Assembly (NCBI RefSeq): GCF_002197685.1
Contig: NZ_NBBI01000002.1
Location: 558,001 to 622,000, forward strand
DNA from: Sphingomonas dokdonensis
GTDB lineage: Bacteria; Pseudomonadota; Alphaproteobacteria; Sphingomonadales; Sphingomonadaceae
Length of the DNA stretch: 64,000 nt
Direction of reading: 5' to 3'
Position 1 is the stretch's first letter. Each line of letters opens with the position of its first letter. The position numbers and the translations under genes were made by a program. Positions 63,210-64,000 of the stretch are shown here, piece after piece. The notes under the pieces were generated by a model. That model made no database searches and was not told where the DNA came from. It was given only the letters and a program-made list of their open reading frames with translations.

Positions 63210-64000
63210 ATGAAAATCGGCATCATCGGCCTTGGCCGCATGGGCGGCAACATCGCGCGTCGATTGATTCGCGGTGGACACGAGGTAGTCGCGTGGGATC
63301 GCAATGCCGACGCGGTGAAGGAACTGAAGGGCGACGGCGCGATCGCGGCAGAGTCGCTCGCCGATATAAAGAGCAAGCTTGGAACGCCGGCAATCTACTG
63401 GGTCATGCTGCCCGCCGGAGCGCCGACAGAGGAGACGATCGAAGCGCTGTGCGCCGAAGATTGTGCCGAGGGTGATATCATCATCGATGGCGGCAACACC
63501 TTCTGGAAAGATGACGTGCGCCGCGCCAAGACGCTCGCCGAAAAGGGCGTGCATTATGTCGACGTCGGCACCTCCGGCGGCGTTTGGGGTCTGGAACGCG
63601 GCTATTGCATGATGATCGGCGGCGACAAGGCCACTGTCGATCTGCTGGATCCGATCTTTGACACGCTGGCGCCGGGGGTGGGCAGTGTTCCGCGCACGCC
63701 GACACGCGGCGAGGAATGCGATCCACGGGCGGAGAAGGGCTATATTCACGCCGGCCGCGCCGGTGCGGGACATTTCGTGAAGATGGTTCACAACGGCATC
63801 GAGTACGGCCTGATGCAGGCCTATGCCGAAGGTTTCGACGTCCTGTGGGGCCGCAATGTTGATCATCTGCCTGAGGAAGAGCGGTTCGAGTTCAACATGG
63901 CGGAAGTCGCTGAGGTGTGGCGACGTGGCTCCGTGATCTCATCCTGGCTCCTCGATCTCACCGCTTCCGCGCTGGCGCAGGATCAGAAGCTCTCGCAGTT
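63210..64000 (+). CDS. gnd: 6-phosphogluconate dehydrogenase (decarboxylating), C-terminus cut by window edge
   Basis: 263 codons are in the window and the frame runs on to its end with no stop. It begins [20 protein letters not shown], a Rossmann NAD(P) fold; [15 protein letters not shown] and [20 protein letters not shown] (catalytic-loop region), then [20 protein letters not shown] (lysine and asparagine of the active site). The short N-terminal form with GRMGGN and SGGVWG matches the YqeC/Gnd2-type enzymes of about 300-340 residues. Cofactor NAD or NADP is not settled; the residue after the second strand, VAWDRN, places an acidic D that tends to favour NAD. Confidence 0.93.
   Translation, partial: MKIGIIGLGRMGGNIARRLIRGGHEVVAWDRNADAVKELKGDGAIAAESLADIKSKLGTPAIYWVMLPAGAPTEETIEALCAEDCAEGDIIIDGGNTFWKDDVRRAKTLAEKGVHYVDVGTSGGVWGLERGYCMMIGGDKATVDLLDPIFDTLAPGVGSVPRTPTRGEECDPRAEKGYIHAGRAGAGHFVKMVHNGIEYGLMQAYAEGFDVLWGRNVDHLPEEERFEFNMAEVAEVWRRGSVISSWLLDLTASALAQDQKLSQ

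Overview
The window is one continuous stretch of GC-rich chromosome, almost fully coding on both strands. It looks like a Sphingomonas-type alphaproteobacterium. The support for that is a GcrA cell-cycle regulator, a GTTC-N7-GTTC SOS box at recA, a meso-diaminopimelate-type MurE, intracellular PHA depolymerase, ETF-ubiquinone oxidoreductase, many 4-nt ATGA/GTGA gene overlaps, and dispersed palindromes of kinds I associate with sphingomonads. The placement comes from reading alone. I saw no tRNA, rRNA, CRISPR array, prophage or insertion sequence.

Layout. 1-5.3 kb (minus): tightly packed run ETF-QO > TPR lipoprotein-like exported protein > ispE > crotonase > moaB (cut by the window edge). 5.4-8 kb (plus): UDG-fold protein coupled to a Slt-type lytic transglycosylase, then two palindromes. 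8.2-11.1 kb: SOS-controlled recA, a methyltransferase and a glutathione transferase. 11.1-14 kb: GNAT acetyltransferase, dicarboxylate/cation symporter, a frameshifted ynfA-like gene and an NTF2-like small protein. 14.0-14.5 kb: 2.6 copies of a 178-bp tandem repeat. 14.6-20.3 kb: alaS, a two-repeat exported protein, a deoxyinosine-glycosylase-like gene, a cysteine synthase and a small membrane protein.

20.3-39.4 kb is a complete dcw cluster, all on the plus strand: mraZ-rsmH-ftsL-ftsI-murE-(42-aa ORF)-murF-mraY-murD-ftsW-murG-murC-murB-ddl-ftsQ-ftsA-ftsZ. Most neighbours overlap by a few bases, so translation is probably coupled. It is headed by a 10-bp-periodic operator array that fits MraZ autoregulation. 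Downstream come a TPR/SPOR envelope protein, a dGTPase-like gene, an orphan ABC-2 permease, gcrA and an outer-membrane barrel protein.

45.5-50.2 kb: parE, then rnr, whose reading frame carries a 114-bp palindromic repeat inserted in frame, then a small membrane protein. 50.2-58.2 kb is rich in acyl-CoA and PHA metabolism: a saccharopine-dehydrogenase-like reductase, an ABC exporter, phaZ, a PNPOx-like stress protein, thiolase, MaoC hydratase and enoyl-CoA hydratase. 58.2-64 kb carries pentose-phosphate genes: rpiA, (CPBP protease, opposite strand), tkt, tal and a partial gnd.

I found no unmistakable new system. The most unusual things are the repeat that became protein inside RNase R, the tandem 178-bp palindromic units before alaS, the periodic operator array with a 17-nt inverted copy before mraZ, a 42-aa ORF with a strong ribosome-binding site inside the dcw cluster, and several perfect palindromes in promoter regions.
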